Of a stretch of DNA of 12,863 nt, positions 6,835 to 12,863 are shown piece by piece. The notes under the pieces are model-generated. The model was not told where the DNA came from, did no database searches, and saw nothing but the letters and a program-made list of their open reading frames with translations. This DNA comes from Proteobacteria bacterium UBA964 (GTDB lineage Bacteria > Pseudomonadota > Gammaproteobacteria > Steroidobacterales > Steroidobacteraceae). The position numbers and the translations under genes are program-made. The stretch is from assembly GCA_002292945.1 (NCBI GenBank), contig DBCG01000020.1, positions 159 through 13,021 on the forward strand. Reading direction: 5' to 3'. Numbering within the stretch: position 1 is the stretch's first letter; each line of letters begins with the position of its first letter.

Positions 6835-7380
6835 TCAACCGCGGTTACGGTGGTCGAGCTCCTTGAAGTGGTGGCGGTCGAGCCCGGCGGCACGGTCTTC
6901 GAGATAGCGCCGCAGCGTGAAGGTGGTGCTGGTGAACGCGATGTCGTCCCAAGGGATCTCGTGCTCGGCGACCATGCGTACCTCGAGGCTCTCCTCGCCT
7001 GCGCCGATCTCGGGTGAGCGCAGCCTGCCGCGGAAGAACACATGTACCTGGTCGGCGTGCAGCACATGGACCACCGACAGCAGCGAGCCGATCTCGACAT
7101 CCGCCAAGGCTTCTTCCTTGGACTCGCGCGCCGCGGCCTGCTGCAGGGTCTCGCCGTTCTCCATGAAGCCCGCCGGGACCGTCCAGAAGCCGCGTCGGGG
7201 CTCGATGGCGCGCCGACAGATGAGGATGCGACCCGCATCGTCCTCCGGCACGCAACCGACCACCAGTTTCGGATTCTGGTAGTGCACGGTCTCGCAGGAC
7301 AGGCAGACGAAGCGAAGGACTTGGTCGCCCGCCGGGATGCGCCGTTCTACGGCGGCGCCGCATGTACTGCAGTATTTCAT
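6835..7380 (-). CDS. Nudix hydrolase with N-terminal zinc ribbon
   Basis: A 181-residue Nudix hydrolase. C4, C7, C26 and C29 form a four-cysteine zinc ribbon, as in the family that includes plant NUDT23 (FAD and ADP-ribose pyrophosphatase). The Nudix box spans residues 71-93 and keeps G71, E77, R85, E86, E89 and E90, which hold the metal and carry out the cut of the nucleoside-diphosphate bond. The usual glycine after EE-x is leucine (L92). ATG at 7380 was chosen because the zinc ribbon begins at residue 4, and further upstream the frame runs into the tRNA gene. It begins 12 bases after the encoded CCA of tRNA-Leu on the same strand, and no Shine-Dalgarno is visible in those bases. Its substrate is a guess from the family: FAD or ADP-ribose. 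Confidence 0.9.
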   Translation of the reverse strand: MKYCSTCGAAVERRIPAGDQVLRFVCLSCETVHYQNPKLVVGCVPEDDAGRILICRRAIEPRRGFWTVPAGFMENGETLQQAAARESKEEALADVEIGSLLSVVHVLHADQVHVFFRGRLRSPEIGAGEESLEVRMVAEHEIPWDDIAFTSTTFTLRRYLEDRAAGLDRHHFKELDHRNRG

Positions 7381-7392
7381 GGGGTGTTCAAG

Positions 7393-7479
7393 TGGTGCCG
7401 GGAGAGGGAATCGAACCCACACTCTGTCGCCAGAACCGGATTTTGAGTCCGGCGCGTCTACCAGTTCCGCCATCCCGGC
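7393..7479 (-). tRNA. tRNA-Leu (anticodon CAA)
   Basis: An 87-base class II tRNA including encoded CCA. The acceptor stem GCCGGGA pairs fully with TCCCGGC, followed by A73 and CCA. The D stem is GCG/CGC with GG in the loop. The anticodon stem CCGGA/TCCGG carries loop CTCAAAA, with anticodon CAA at 7445-7443, reading UUG. The long variable arm has a TCTG/CAGA stem with a GCGA tetraloop, as expected for leucine. The T arm is GTGGG-TTCGATT-CCCTC, with one T-T mismatch at the second pair (50-64). The downstream Nudix gene starts 12 bases after CCA, and queA diverges 35 bp from the 5' end. Confidence 0.96.
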
Positions 7480-7498
7480 GCCGGGAGGACAATCCGGA

Positions 7499-7508
7499 AA
7501 GTATACTT
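7499..7508. promoter_or_regulatory. Palindromic shared -10 for divergent tRNA-Leu and queA
   Basis: The 10-bp perfect palindrome AAGTATACTT places a TATACT hexamer (5 of 6 to the -10 consensus) on both strands, at 7502-7507 on plus and 7505-7500 on minus. On plus, 7 bases separate it from the queA GTG, so queA would be leaderless. On minus it lies 20 bases before the tRNA 5' end, a normal spacing. No good -35 is seen for either direction. Confidence 0.4.
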
Positions 7509-7514
7509 CAACCC

Positions 7515-8567
7515 GTGCTCGCCGCCGACTTCGACTATCCACTGCCGCCCGAACTCATCGCCCAGGAACCCCTGGCCGAGCGCAGCGCCTCGCGCCTGCT
7601 GGCGGTCGGTGCGGCGGGCGACCCTTTGCGGGACCTGTCCTTCAGCGCGCTCCCCGGGCTGCTCGAACCGGGCGACCTGCTGGTGTTCAACGACACTCGG
7701 GTGGTGCCGGCGCGCCTGACGGGCCGCAAACCGAGCGGTGGCGCGGTTGACATGCTGCTCGAGCGGCCGCTCGAGCCCGGGCCAGGGGCGGTCCGAGGCC
7801 CCGCACGGGCGCTGTTGCACATGCGGGCGAGCAAGCCGTTGCGTCCCGGGCAGGTGGTGGTCACGGACGGTGGCGATCTGGTGGTCGAAGGGCGCGAGCA
7901 GGACCTCTACCTCGTGCGGTTGCCGGCACCGGCGCTGGAGTTTTTCGGCCGTCATGGCAGCGTGCCCTTGCCGCCCTATATCTCGCGGGCGCCCGAGGCT
8001 GCCGATACCGAGCGCTACCAAAGCGTGTTGGCACGGGTGCCGGGTGCGGTCGCGGCACCGACGGCGAGCCTGCATTTCGATACCGCATTGCTCGAGCGGC
8101 TCGAGGCGGCGGGCATCCGTCGGGCGACCGTCACGCTGCATGTCGGCGCCGGCACTTTCCAACCCTTGCGCAGCGAACGCGTCGAGGAGCACATCATGCA
8201 CGCCGAATGGGCGGACATCCCTCCCGCGACCTGCGCCGCGATCGCCGCTGCGCGTGCCGCCGGCCGACGCGTGGTGGCGGTCGGCACGACCGTGGTGCGC
8301 GCCCTCGAGTCCGCGCCTGAACCGCTGGTGCCTTGGCAAGGCGACACCCAGATCTTCATCAAGCCCGGCCATCGATGGCGAGTGGTCGATGCGCTGGTCA
8401 CCAACTTCCACCTTCCGCGCTCGACGCTGCTGATGCTCGTCAGCGCGTTCGTCGGTCGTGAGGCGCTGCTGGCGGCTTACGCCCATGCGGTCGCCCAGCG
8501 CTACCGCTTCTTCAGCTACGGTGATGCCATGTTCCTCGAGCGCTCGAACCAGGACGCCGGTCCGTGA
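7515..8567 (+). CDS. queA: S-adenosylmethionine:tRNA ribosyltransferase-isomerase QueA
   Basis: A 350-residue QueA, close to the 356 of E. coli. It moves and rearranges the ribosyl group of S-adenosylmethionine onto preQ1 at tRNA position 34, giving epoxyqueuosine. Family motifs include LLVFNDTRVVPARL near the N-terminus, PLPPYI in the middle, PTASLHF at 182-188, HVGAGTF, VAVGTT and TNFHLPRSTLLMLVSAF near the end. S185 stands where glycine is usual. The start is taken as GTG at 7515, since LAADFDYPLPPELIAQ is the family N-terminus and earlier in-frame starts fall inside the tRNA gene. No Shine-Dalgarno is visible, and a -10 hexamer ends 7 bases before it. It overlaps tgt by four bases (GTGA), so the two are coupled in translation. 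Confidence 0.95.
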   Translation: MLAADFDYPLPPELIAQEPLAERSASRLLAVGAAGDPLRDLSFSALPGLLEPGDLLVFNDTRVVPARLTGRKPSGGAVDMLLERPLEPGPGAVRGPARALLHMRASKPLRPGQVVVTDGGDLVVEGREQDLYLVRLPAPALEFFGRHGSVPLPPYISRAPEAADTERYQSVLARVPGAVAAPTASLHFDTALLERLEAAGIRRATVTLHVGAGTFQPLRSERVEEHIMHAEWADIPPATCAAIAAARAAGRRVVAVGTTVVRALESAPEPLVPWQGDTQIFIKPGHRWRVVDALVTNFHLPRSTLLMLVSAFVGREALLAAYAHAVAQRYRFFSYGDAMFLERSNQDAGP

Positions 8568-9697
8568 ACCTGCGGTACGAACTGCTCGCCACGGATGGCG
8601 CGGCACGCCGCGGTCGTGTGCATGCCGTCCACGGCAGCATCGAGACACCCGCCTTCATGCCCGTCGGCACCTACGGCACGGTCAAGGCGATGACCCCGGA
8701 GGAACTCGAGGGGCTGGGTGCCGAGATCATCCTCGGCAACACCTTCCACCTGATGCTTCGGCCGGGCGCGGCCTTGGTCGCCGAGTTCGGCGGTCTGCAC
8801 CGCTTCATGCACTGGCGGCGTCCCATCCTCACCGATTCGGGCGGTTTCCAGGTCTTCAGCCTCGCCAAGATGCGCAAGATCAGTGAACAGGGGGTGCGTT
8901 TCCGTTCTCCGGTCGATGGCAGCGAGGTGAACCTCACCCCAGAGGGCGCGATGGATGTACAGCGCGCGCTCGGCTCGGACATCGCGATGATGTTCGATGA
9001 CTGCACCGCTTGGCCGGCGACCCACGAGAACGCGCGCGACTCCATGCAACGCTCGATGCGCTGGGCCGTGCGTTGCCGTGACCACTATTGCCGCGACCAT
9101 GACGGTCCGCCGCCCGGCGCGCTCTTCGGCATCGTGCAGGGCGGCATGTACCCGGACCTGCGAGAGGCCTCGCTCGAGGCGTTGATGGCCCTCGACCTGC
9201 CGGGGCTCGCCGTGGGAGGCCTCGCCGTGGGCGAACCCGAGGCCGAGCGCTTGGCCGTACTCGATCATCTGATGCCCCGCATGCCCACCGACCGTCCCCG
9301 CTATCTCATGGGCGTCGGTCGCCCCGAGGACATCGTCGCCGCCGTGCTGCGCGGCATCGACATGTTCGACTGCGTCATGCCGACCCGGCATGCGCGCAAC
9401 GGTCATCTTTTCACCTCGACCGGGGTCGTCAACATCCGCAATGCCGCGCATCAGCGCGACCAGGGGCCGATCGACCCCGAATGCGGCTGCTACACCTGCT
9501 TGAACTACTCGCGGGCTTATCTCCGGCACCTCGATCGCTGCAACGAGATCCTCGGATCCCGGCTCAATACCCTCCACAACCTCCATTTCTACCTGGGGCT
9601 CATGCGGCAGCTCCGGGAGGCGATCGAGGGGGGGAGGGTGGAAGCCTTTGCCCGCGATTTCCTCGCCCGACGGCAGTCGCCTGCGCCTGTGGCATAA
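8564..9697 (+). CDS. tgt: Queuine/preQ1 tRNA-guanine transglycosylase Tgt
   Basis: A 377-residue TGT that swaps guanine 34 for preQ1 in tRNAs for Asp, Asn, His and Tyr. D91 (TDSGGFQ) is the general base and D269 (DMFDCVMPTR) the nucleophile; their spacing of 178 equals that of D102 and D280 in the Zymomonas enzyme. Zinc ligands are C307, C309, C312 and H338. GIVQGGMYPDLR and the GLAVGGLAVGE substrate loop are also present. GTG at 8564 overlaps the queA stop, with AGGA at 8551-8554 as ribosome binding site. It acts in the step before QueA and is followed by yajC after 41 bp, the usual gammaproteobacterial order. Confidence 0.97.
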   Translation: MNLRYELLATDGAARRGRVHAVHGSIETPAFMPVGTYGTVKAMTPEELEGLGAEIILGNTFHLMLRPGAALVAEFGGLHRFMHWRRPILTDSGGFQVFSLAKMRKISEQGVRFRSPVDGSEVNLTPEGAMDVQRALGSDIAMMFDDCTAWPATHENARDSMQRSMRWAVRCRDHYCRDHDGPPPGALFGIVQGGMYPDLREASLEALMALDLPGLAVGGLAVGEPEAERLAVLDHLMPRMPTDRPRYLMGVGRPEDIVAAVLRGIDMFDCVMPTRHARNGHLFTSTGVVNIRNAAHQRDQGPIDPECGCYTCLNYSRAYLRHLDRCNEILGSRLNTLHNLHFYLGLMRQLREAIEGGRVEAFARDFLARRQSPAPVA

Positions 9698-9730
9698 TTC
9701 GCGGCCTTTTTTCGACCGGACCTCCGAGGA
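9693..9730 (+). promoter_or_regulatory. Possible -10 and ribosome binding site before yajC
   Basis: CATAAT (5 of 6 to the -10 consensus) at 9693-9698 overlaps the tgt stop codon, and GAGGA at 9726-9730 is a good Shine-Dalgarno 8 bases before the yajC ATG. There is no clear -35. A run of six T at 9707-9712 lacks a convincing stem before it, so read-through from tgt is likely as well. Confidence 0.3.
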
Positions 9731-9738
9731 CCCCGCCC

Positions 9739-10065
9739 ATGAATGGACTGATCCCCGAAGCCTATGCTCAGGCCGGTGCCGCGTCGCCCGGCGGCCAGCT
9801 CGCGCCGCTCCTGATGATGGTGCTGTTCATCGTCATCTTCTATTTCCTGCTCATCCGTCCGCAGCAGAAGAAGGCCAAGGAACACCAGGCCATGCTCTCG
9901 TCGCTGTCGGTCGGTGACGAAGTGGTCACCGCGGGCGGCATCCTCGGCAAGGTGAGCGCGATCGGCGAGGGCGTGGTCACGCTCGAGGTCGCCAAGGATG
10001 TGCAGATCAAGGTCCAGAAATTCCAAGTCAGTTCGCTCGTGCCCAAGGGCACCCTGAAGGGCTGA
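9739..10065 (+). CDS. yajC: Sec translocon accessory subunit YajC
   Basis: A 108-residue YajC, a small inner-membrane partner of the SecDF complex. One membrane helix spans about residues 21-39, followed by the family RPQQKK (40-45) and a cytoplasmic domain with LxVGDEVVTAGGI-type sequence at about 54-70. Start ATG 9739 has GAGGA upstream; the open frame before it belongs to tgt read in another frame. The secD start lies 3 bases after its stop, so the two are translated together. Confidence 0.96.
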   Translation: MNGLIPEAYAQAGAASPGGQLAPLLMMVLFIVIFYFLLIRPQQKKAKEHQAMLSSLSVGDEVVTAGGILGKVSAIGEGVVTLEVAKDVQIKVQKFQVSSLVPKGTLKG

Positions 10066-10068
10066 TCC

Positions 10069-12863
10069 ATGCTCGAATTCCCTCGCTGGAAGTATTGGCT
10101 GGTCGCGGTGGTGCTGCTGTTGGCCACCGTGGTCGCGCTGCCGAACGTGTTCGGCGAGGATGCGGCGTTGCAGATGGTGCGCAAGGACCGCGCCGCCGTC
10201 GGAGCCGACGCCGGCCGCGAAGTGGTCCGGCTGCTCGCCGACCGCGGCGTCGCGGTGTCGCGCAACTACGAGGACCAAGGCCGCTTGATGCTGCACTTCG
10301 ATTCGGTCGCGCAGCAGCTGAAGGCGCGGGACGCCGTCAACGAGGCCTATGGCAAGGACTACGCGACCGCCTTGTCGTTCGCTTCGCGCGCCCCCGATTG
10401 GCTGCGCTCGGTCGGCTTGCGGCCCATGTCGCTCGGCCTCGATCTGCGTGGCGGCCTGCACCTGCTCTACCAGGTGGATGTCGACGGGGCGGTCTCGCAG
10501 TTGCTCGAGGTCTACGAACAGGATGTACGCCGCGCACTCGGCGGCGCGGGTCTCGCCTTCACCGATGTGACGCCGGTGGCCGTTGGCGCGCCGAAGCCGA
10601 ACGGCCTGCGGATATTGCTGCCGGCCGGGTCGGACATCGGTGCGGTACGCGAGGCGCTGCGCAGGATCCTGCCGGATCTCGCCTATTCCGAGGTGCCCTC
10701 CGCGGAAGGCCCGGCCTTGCAGATGCTGCTCACGCCCGTGCAGGTCCGCGAGCGACAGGACTACGCCATCCAGCAGAACCTCACCACCCTGCGCAACCGC
10801 GTCAATGAACTCGGTGTCTCCGAGCCCGTGGTTCAGCGCCAAGGCATCGACCGCATCGTCGTGCAGCTGCCGGGCGTTCAGAACTCCGCCGAGGTGAAGG
10901 ACATCCTCGGCAAGGTCGCGACCCTCGAGTGGCGCCTCCAGGACCAGCAGAACAGCGTCTCCGAGGCCGTTCAGCGCAATCGCGCGCCGATCGGCTCGAA
11001 GCTGTACGAGAACAACGGTCAGCCGGTGCTCCTCAAGCGCGACATCATCGTCACCGGCGACCAGCTCATCGATGCCGTCACGGCCGCCACCGACCAGGGT
11101 CCGGGCGTCTCCATCACGCTCGACAACGCGGGCGGCGAGGAGATGCTGCGCACCACCCGCGCCAACCTCGGCAAGCCGATGGCGGTGGTGTTCATCGAGC
11201 AGCGCCGTGAACAAGTCGAGGTGGCCGGCGAGAAGATCGTTCGCGACATCAAAGAAGAGAAGGTCATCAACACGGCGACCATCCAGGGTGTGTTCTCGAA
11301 CAATTTCCAGATCACCGGTCTCGGTACCAATGAGGCGCGCGAGCTCGCGTTGCTGCTGCGCGCAGGCGCGCTCGCAGCGCCCATCTTCGTCATCGAAGAG
11401 CGCGTCGTCGGGCCGGGTCTGGGCAAAGAAAACATCGACAAAGGCTTGACGGCGCTGATGATCGGCATGGGGCTGCTGTTCCTTTTCATGCTGGCCTACT
11501 ACAAAGTTTTTGGAATCGTCGCCAACATCGTCTTGCTCGCCAACGTGGTGCTGCTGGCCGCTTTGCTCACGGCCTTCAAGGCTGCGTTATCGCTGCCGGG
11601 TATCGCGGGCATCGTGCTCACGGTCGGTATGGCGGTGGACGCCAACGTTCTTATTTACGAGCGCATGCGTGAAGAGTTGGCCGCCGGCAAGTCGGTGCGC
11701 GGTGCCGTTTCTTCGGGTTATGACAAGGCCTTCGGGACCATTTTTGACTCCAACCTGACGACACTCATCTCCTCGGTGCTCTTGATCATCATGGGCACGG
11801 GTCCGATCAAGGGCTTCGGCGTGGCACTCACCGTTGGTTTGTGCGTCTCGATGTTCACGGCCTTGGTCGTCACCCGGTTGATTTTCGACTTCCTGCTCGC
11901 CAAGGACATCATCAAGACCCTGCCGATGTTGCACATCATCAAGGGCACCAACATCCGGTTCCTGAACTTCGCCAAGCCGGCGTTCATCGCCTCGTGGTTG
12001 CTTATCGTGGTGGGCATCGGCTACGGCGTGTTCGTCCGAGGTCACAACATGCTCGGTATTGAGTTCGCCGGTGGCGATGAGTTGCAGATGCGCTTCTCTC
12101 AGCGGGTGGAGACTGAGAAGGTTCGTGAGACCCTTTCCAAGGGCGGCATTGGCGAAACCCGAATCCAGTACCAGACCGAAGGTGCCGGATCGACCAAGCG
12201 CGATTATTTGTCAATCACGGCTGCCAAGGATGCCGGTCTGAAGGCCGAGGAAGTGCTCAAGAAGGCGTTTCCGGAGTCCAAGTTCGAGCGCGTCCGCATG
12301 GACTCGGTCGGAGCCACCATCGGCAAGGAGATTCAGAAGTCGGGCGTTATCGCCTCGGTGCTGTCGCTCTTCGGCATCTTGGTCTATGTGGCCTTCCGCT
12401 ATGAGTTTAGCTTCGCCGTCGCCGCCGTGGTTGCGGTGGCGCACGACGTGCTCATGACCATCGGTTGGTACTGTCTGACTGGAACCGTGGGTGAGGGACG
12501 TCAGTTCAATGCCACCTTCGTAGCGGCACTCCTGACCATCATCGGTTTCTCGATCAACGACACCATCGTGATCTTTGATCGTATTCGCGAAGATCTGAAG
12601 ATGGGAGCCGCGGGTTCCTTTAACGAGATCATCGATCGGGCACTGAACCAAACCCTCAGCCGTACGATCATCACCTCGGGAACGGTGTTCTTGGCGACGA
12701 TCTCCCTCTACGTCTTCGGTGGCGGCGCCATCAACGACTTCGCCTTCACCTTCCTGGTAGGCATCATCACCGGCACCTATTCCTCTATCTACATCGCCAG
12801 TGCGCTGGTGGTTTGGTGGCACAAGGGCAAGCGCCCAGCGATGGGTTCCGTGGCCCCGGTCGG
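10069..12863 (+). CDS. secDF: SecD-SecF fusion protein (SecDF), C-terminus cut by window edge
   Basis: An open frame of at least 931 codons with no stop to the right edge. SecDF uses the proton gradient to help preproteins finish crossing the membrane. The SecD half has a membrane helix at about residues 9-28, a gamma-type first periplasmic domain, the LDLRGG motif at 124-129, and membrane helices 2-6 at about 460-615 with D524 (VDANVLIYER), the equivalent of D519 in E. coli. A short linker leads to a SecF half: helix about 638-655, a GIEFAGG motif, then helices 2-6 with D831 (SINDTIVIFDRIRED) and R865 (SRTIITSGT), spaced 34 apart like D213 and R247 in E. coli SecF. Gammaproteobacteria normally have separate genes. 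From about residue 455 the sequence looks like fused SecDF of Verrucomicrobiota type and codon use shifts, so it may be a recombinant gene or an assembly join. Confidence 0.88.
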   Translation, partial: MLEFPRWKYWLVAVVLLLATVVALPNVFGEDAALQMVRKDRAAVGADAGREVVRLLADRGVAVSRNYEDQGRLMLHFDSVAQQLKARDAVNEAYGKDYATALSFASRAPDWLRSVGLRPMSLGLDLRGGLHLLYQVDVDGAVSQLLEVYEQDVRRALGGAGLAFTDVTPVAVGAPKPNGLRILLPAGSDIGAVREALRRILPDLAYSEVPSAEGPALQMLLTPVQVRERQDYAIQQNLTTLRNRVNELGVSEPVVQRQGIDRIVVQLPGVQNSAEVKDILGKVATLEWRLQDQQNSVSEAVQRNRAPIGSKLYENNGQPVLLKRDIIVTGDQLIDAVTAATDQGPGVSITLDNAGGEEMLRTTRANLGKPMAVVFIEQRREQVEVAGEKIVRDIKEEKVINTATIQGVFSNNFQITGLGTNEARELALLLRAGALAAPIFVIEERVVGPGLGKENIDKGLTALMIGMGLLFLFMLAYYKVFGIVANIVLLANVVLLAALLTAFKAALSLPGIAGIVLTVGMAVDANVLIYERMREELAAGKSVRGAVSSGYDKAFGTIFDSNLTTLISSVLLIIMGTGPIKGFGVALTVGLCVSMFTALVVTRLIFDFLLAKDIIKTLPMLHIIKGTNIRFLNFAKPAFIASWLLIVVGIGYGVFVRGHNMLGIEFAGGDELQMRFSQRVETEKVRETLSKGGIGETRIQYQTEGAGSTKRDYLSITAAKDAGLKAEEVLKKAFPESKFERVRMDSVGATIGKEIQKSGVIASVLSLFGILVYVAFRYEFSFAVAAVVAVAHDVLMTIGWYCLTGTVGEGRQFNATFVAALLTIIGFSINDTIVIFDRIREDLKMGAAGSFNEIIDRALNQTLSRTIITSGTVFLATISLYVFGGGAINDFAFTFLVGIITGTYSSIYIASALVVWWHKGKRPAMGSVAPV

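Noticed and set aside
7381..7542. N-terminal extension of the Nudix frame, including the peptide MAELVDAPDSKSG
   Set aside because: This is the known false translation of a leucine tRNA gene; the real start is the ATG just before the zinc ribbon.
7458..8648. Minus-strand open frame opposite queA (396 codons)
   Set aside because: No recognisable domain, and the plus strand encodes QueA with all its motifs.
9705..9712. T run after tgt as an intrinsic terminator
   Set aside because: No stable stem directly precedes the six T bases, and yajC-secD is usually transcribed with queA-tgt.
9589..11214. Long minus-strand open frame opposite yajC and secD (541 codons)
   Set aside because: It is rich in His, Arg, Ala and Asp, as expected of a shadow frame, and lies fully opposite well-recognised genes.
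1..12863. Defence system, CRISPR array, toxin-antitoxin pair or biosynthetic cluster
   Set aside because: Every stretch is taken by identifiable housekeeping or metabolic genes, with no repeat array and no gap long enough to hide a further gene.

Overview
The window is GC-rich chromosomal DNA that reads as a gammaproteobacterium, perhaps near Xanthomonadales or Nevskiales. The evidence is the gene order xerD-dsbC and queA-tgt-yajC-secD, a gamma-type seven-iron ferredoxin, and strong G/C preference at third codon positions. It is densely packed, with no gap between genes over about 150 bp, and I see no insertion sequence, prophage or CRISPR array.

Layout. Bases 1-3562 (minus strand) hold a likely operon: thiolase, an HSD10-like short-chain 3-hydroxyacyl-CoA dehydrogenase, then ETF-ubiquinone oxidoreductase, which runs off the left edge. 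Together they fit the end of short or branched acyl-CoA oxidation (isoleucine type) plus electron delivery to quinone. A PlsC-family acyltransferase (3671-4477, minus) lies upstream, separated by a perfect inverted repeat. Divergent from it are xerD and dsbC (4621-6405, plus). The seven-iron ferredoxin fdxA converges on dsbC. A zinc-ribbon Nudix hydrolase and a tRNA-Leu(CAA) lie upstream of fdxA on the minus strand. The tRNA and the plus-strand queA diverge from a 35-bp gap with a palindromic shared -10. The series queA-tgt-yajC-secD then covers queuosine tRNA modification and Sec protein export.

Most notable point. The last gene does not stop where a gammaproteobacterial SecD should. It continues in frame through a full SecF-like half to the right edge, giving a SecDF fusion of at least 931 codons. 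Its first ~450 residues look gammaproteobacterial. The rest resembles the fused SecDF of Verrucomicrobiota-like bacteria, from memory of the families. By hand count, G/C at third codon positions falls from about 89% to about 80% near 11280-11530. This is either a hybrid gene made by recombination or an assembly join at a conserved stretch; sequence alone cannot decide.

Secondary points are start codons without Shine-Dalgarno sequences placed just after -10-like hexamers (dsbC, queA, perhaps xerD), and a Nudix gene that starts 12 bases after the CCA end of a tRNA gene.
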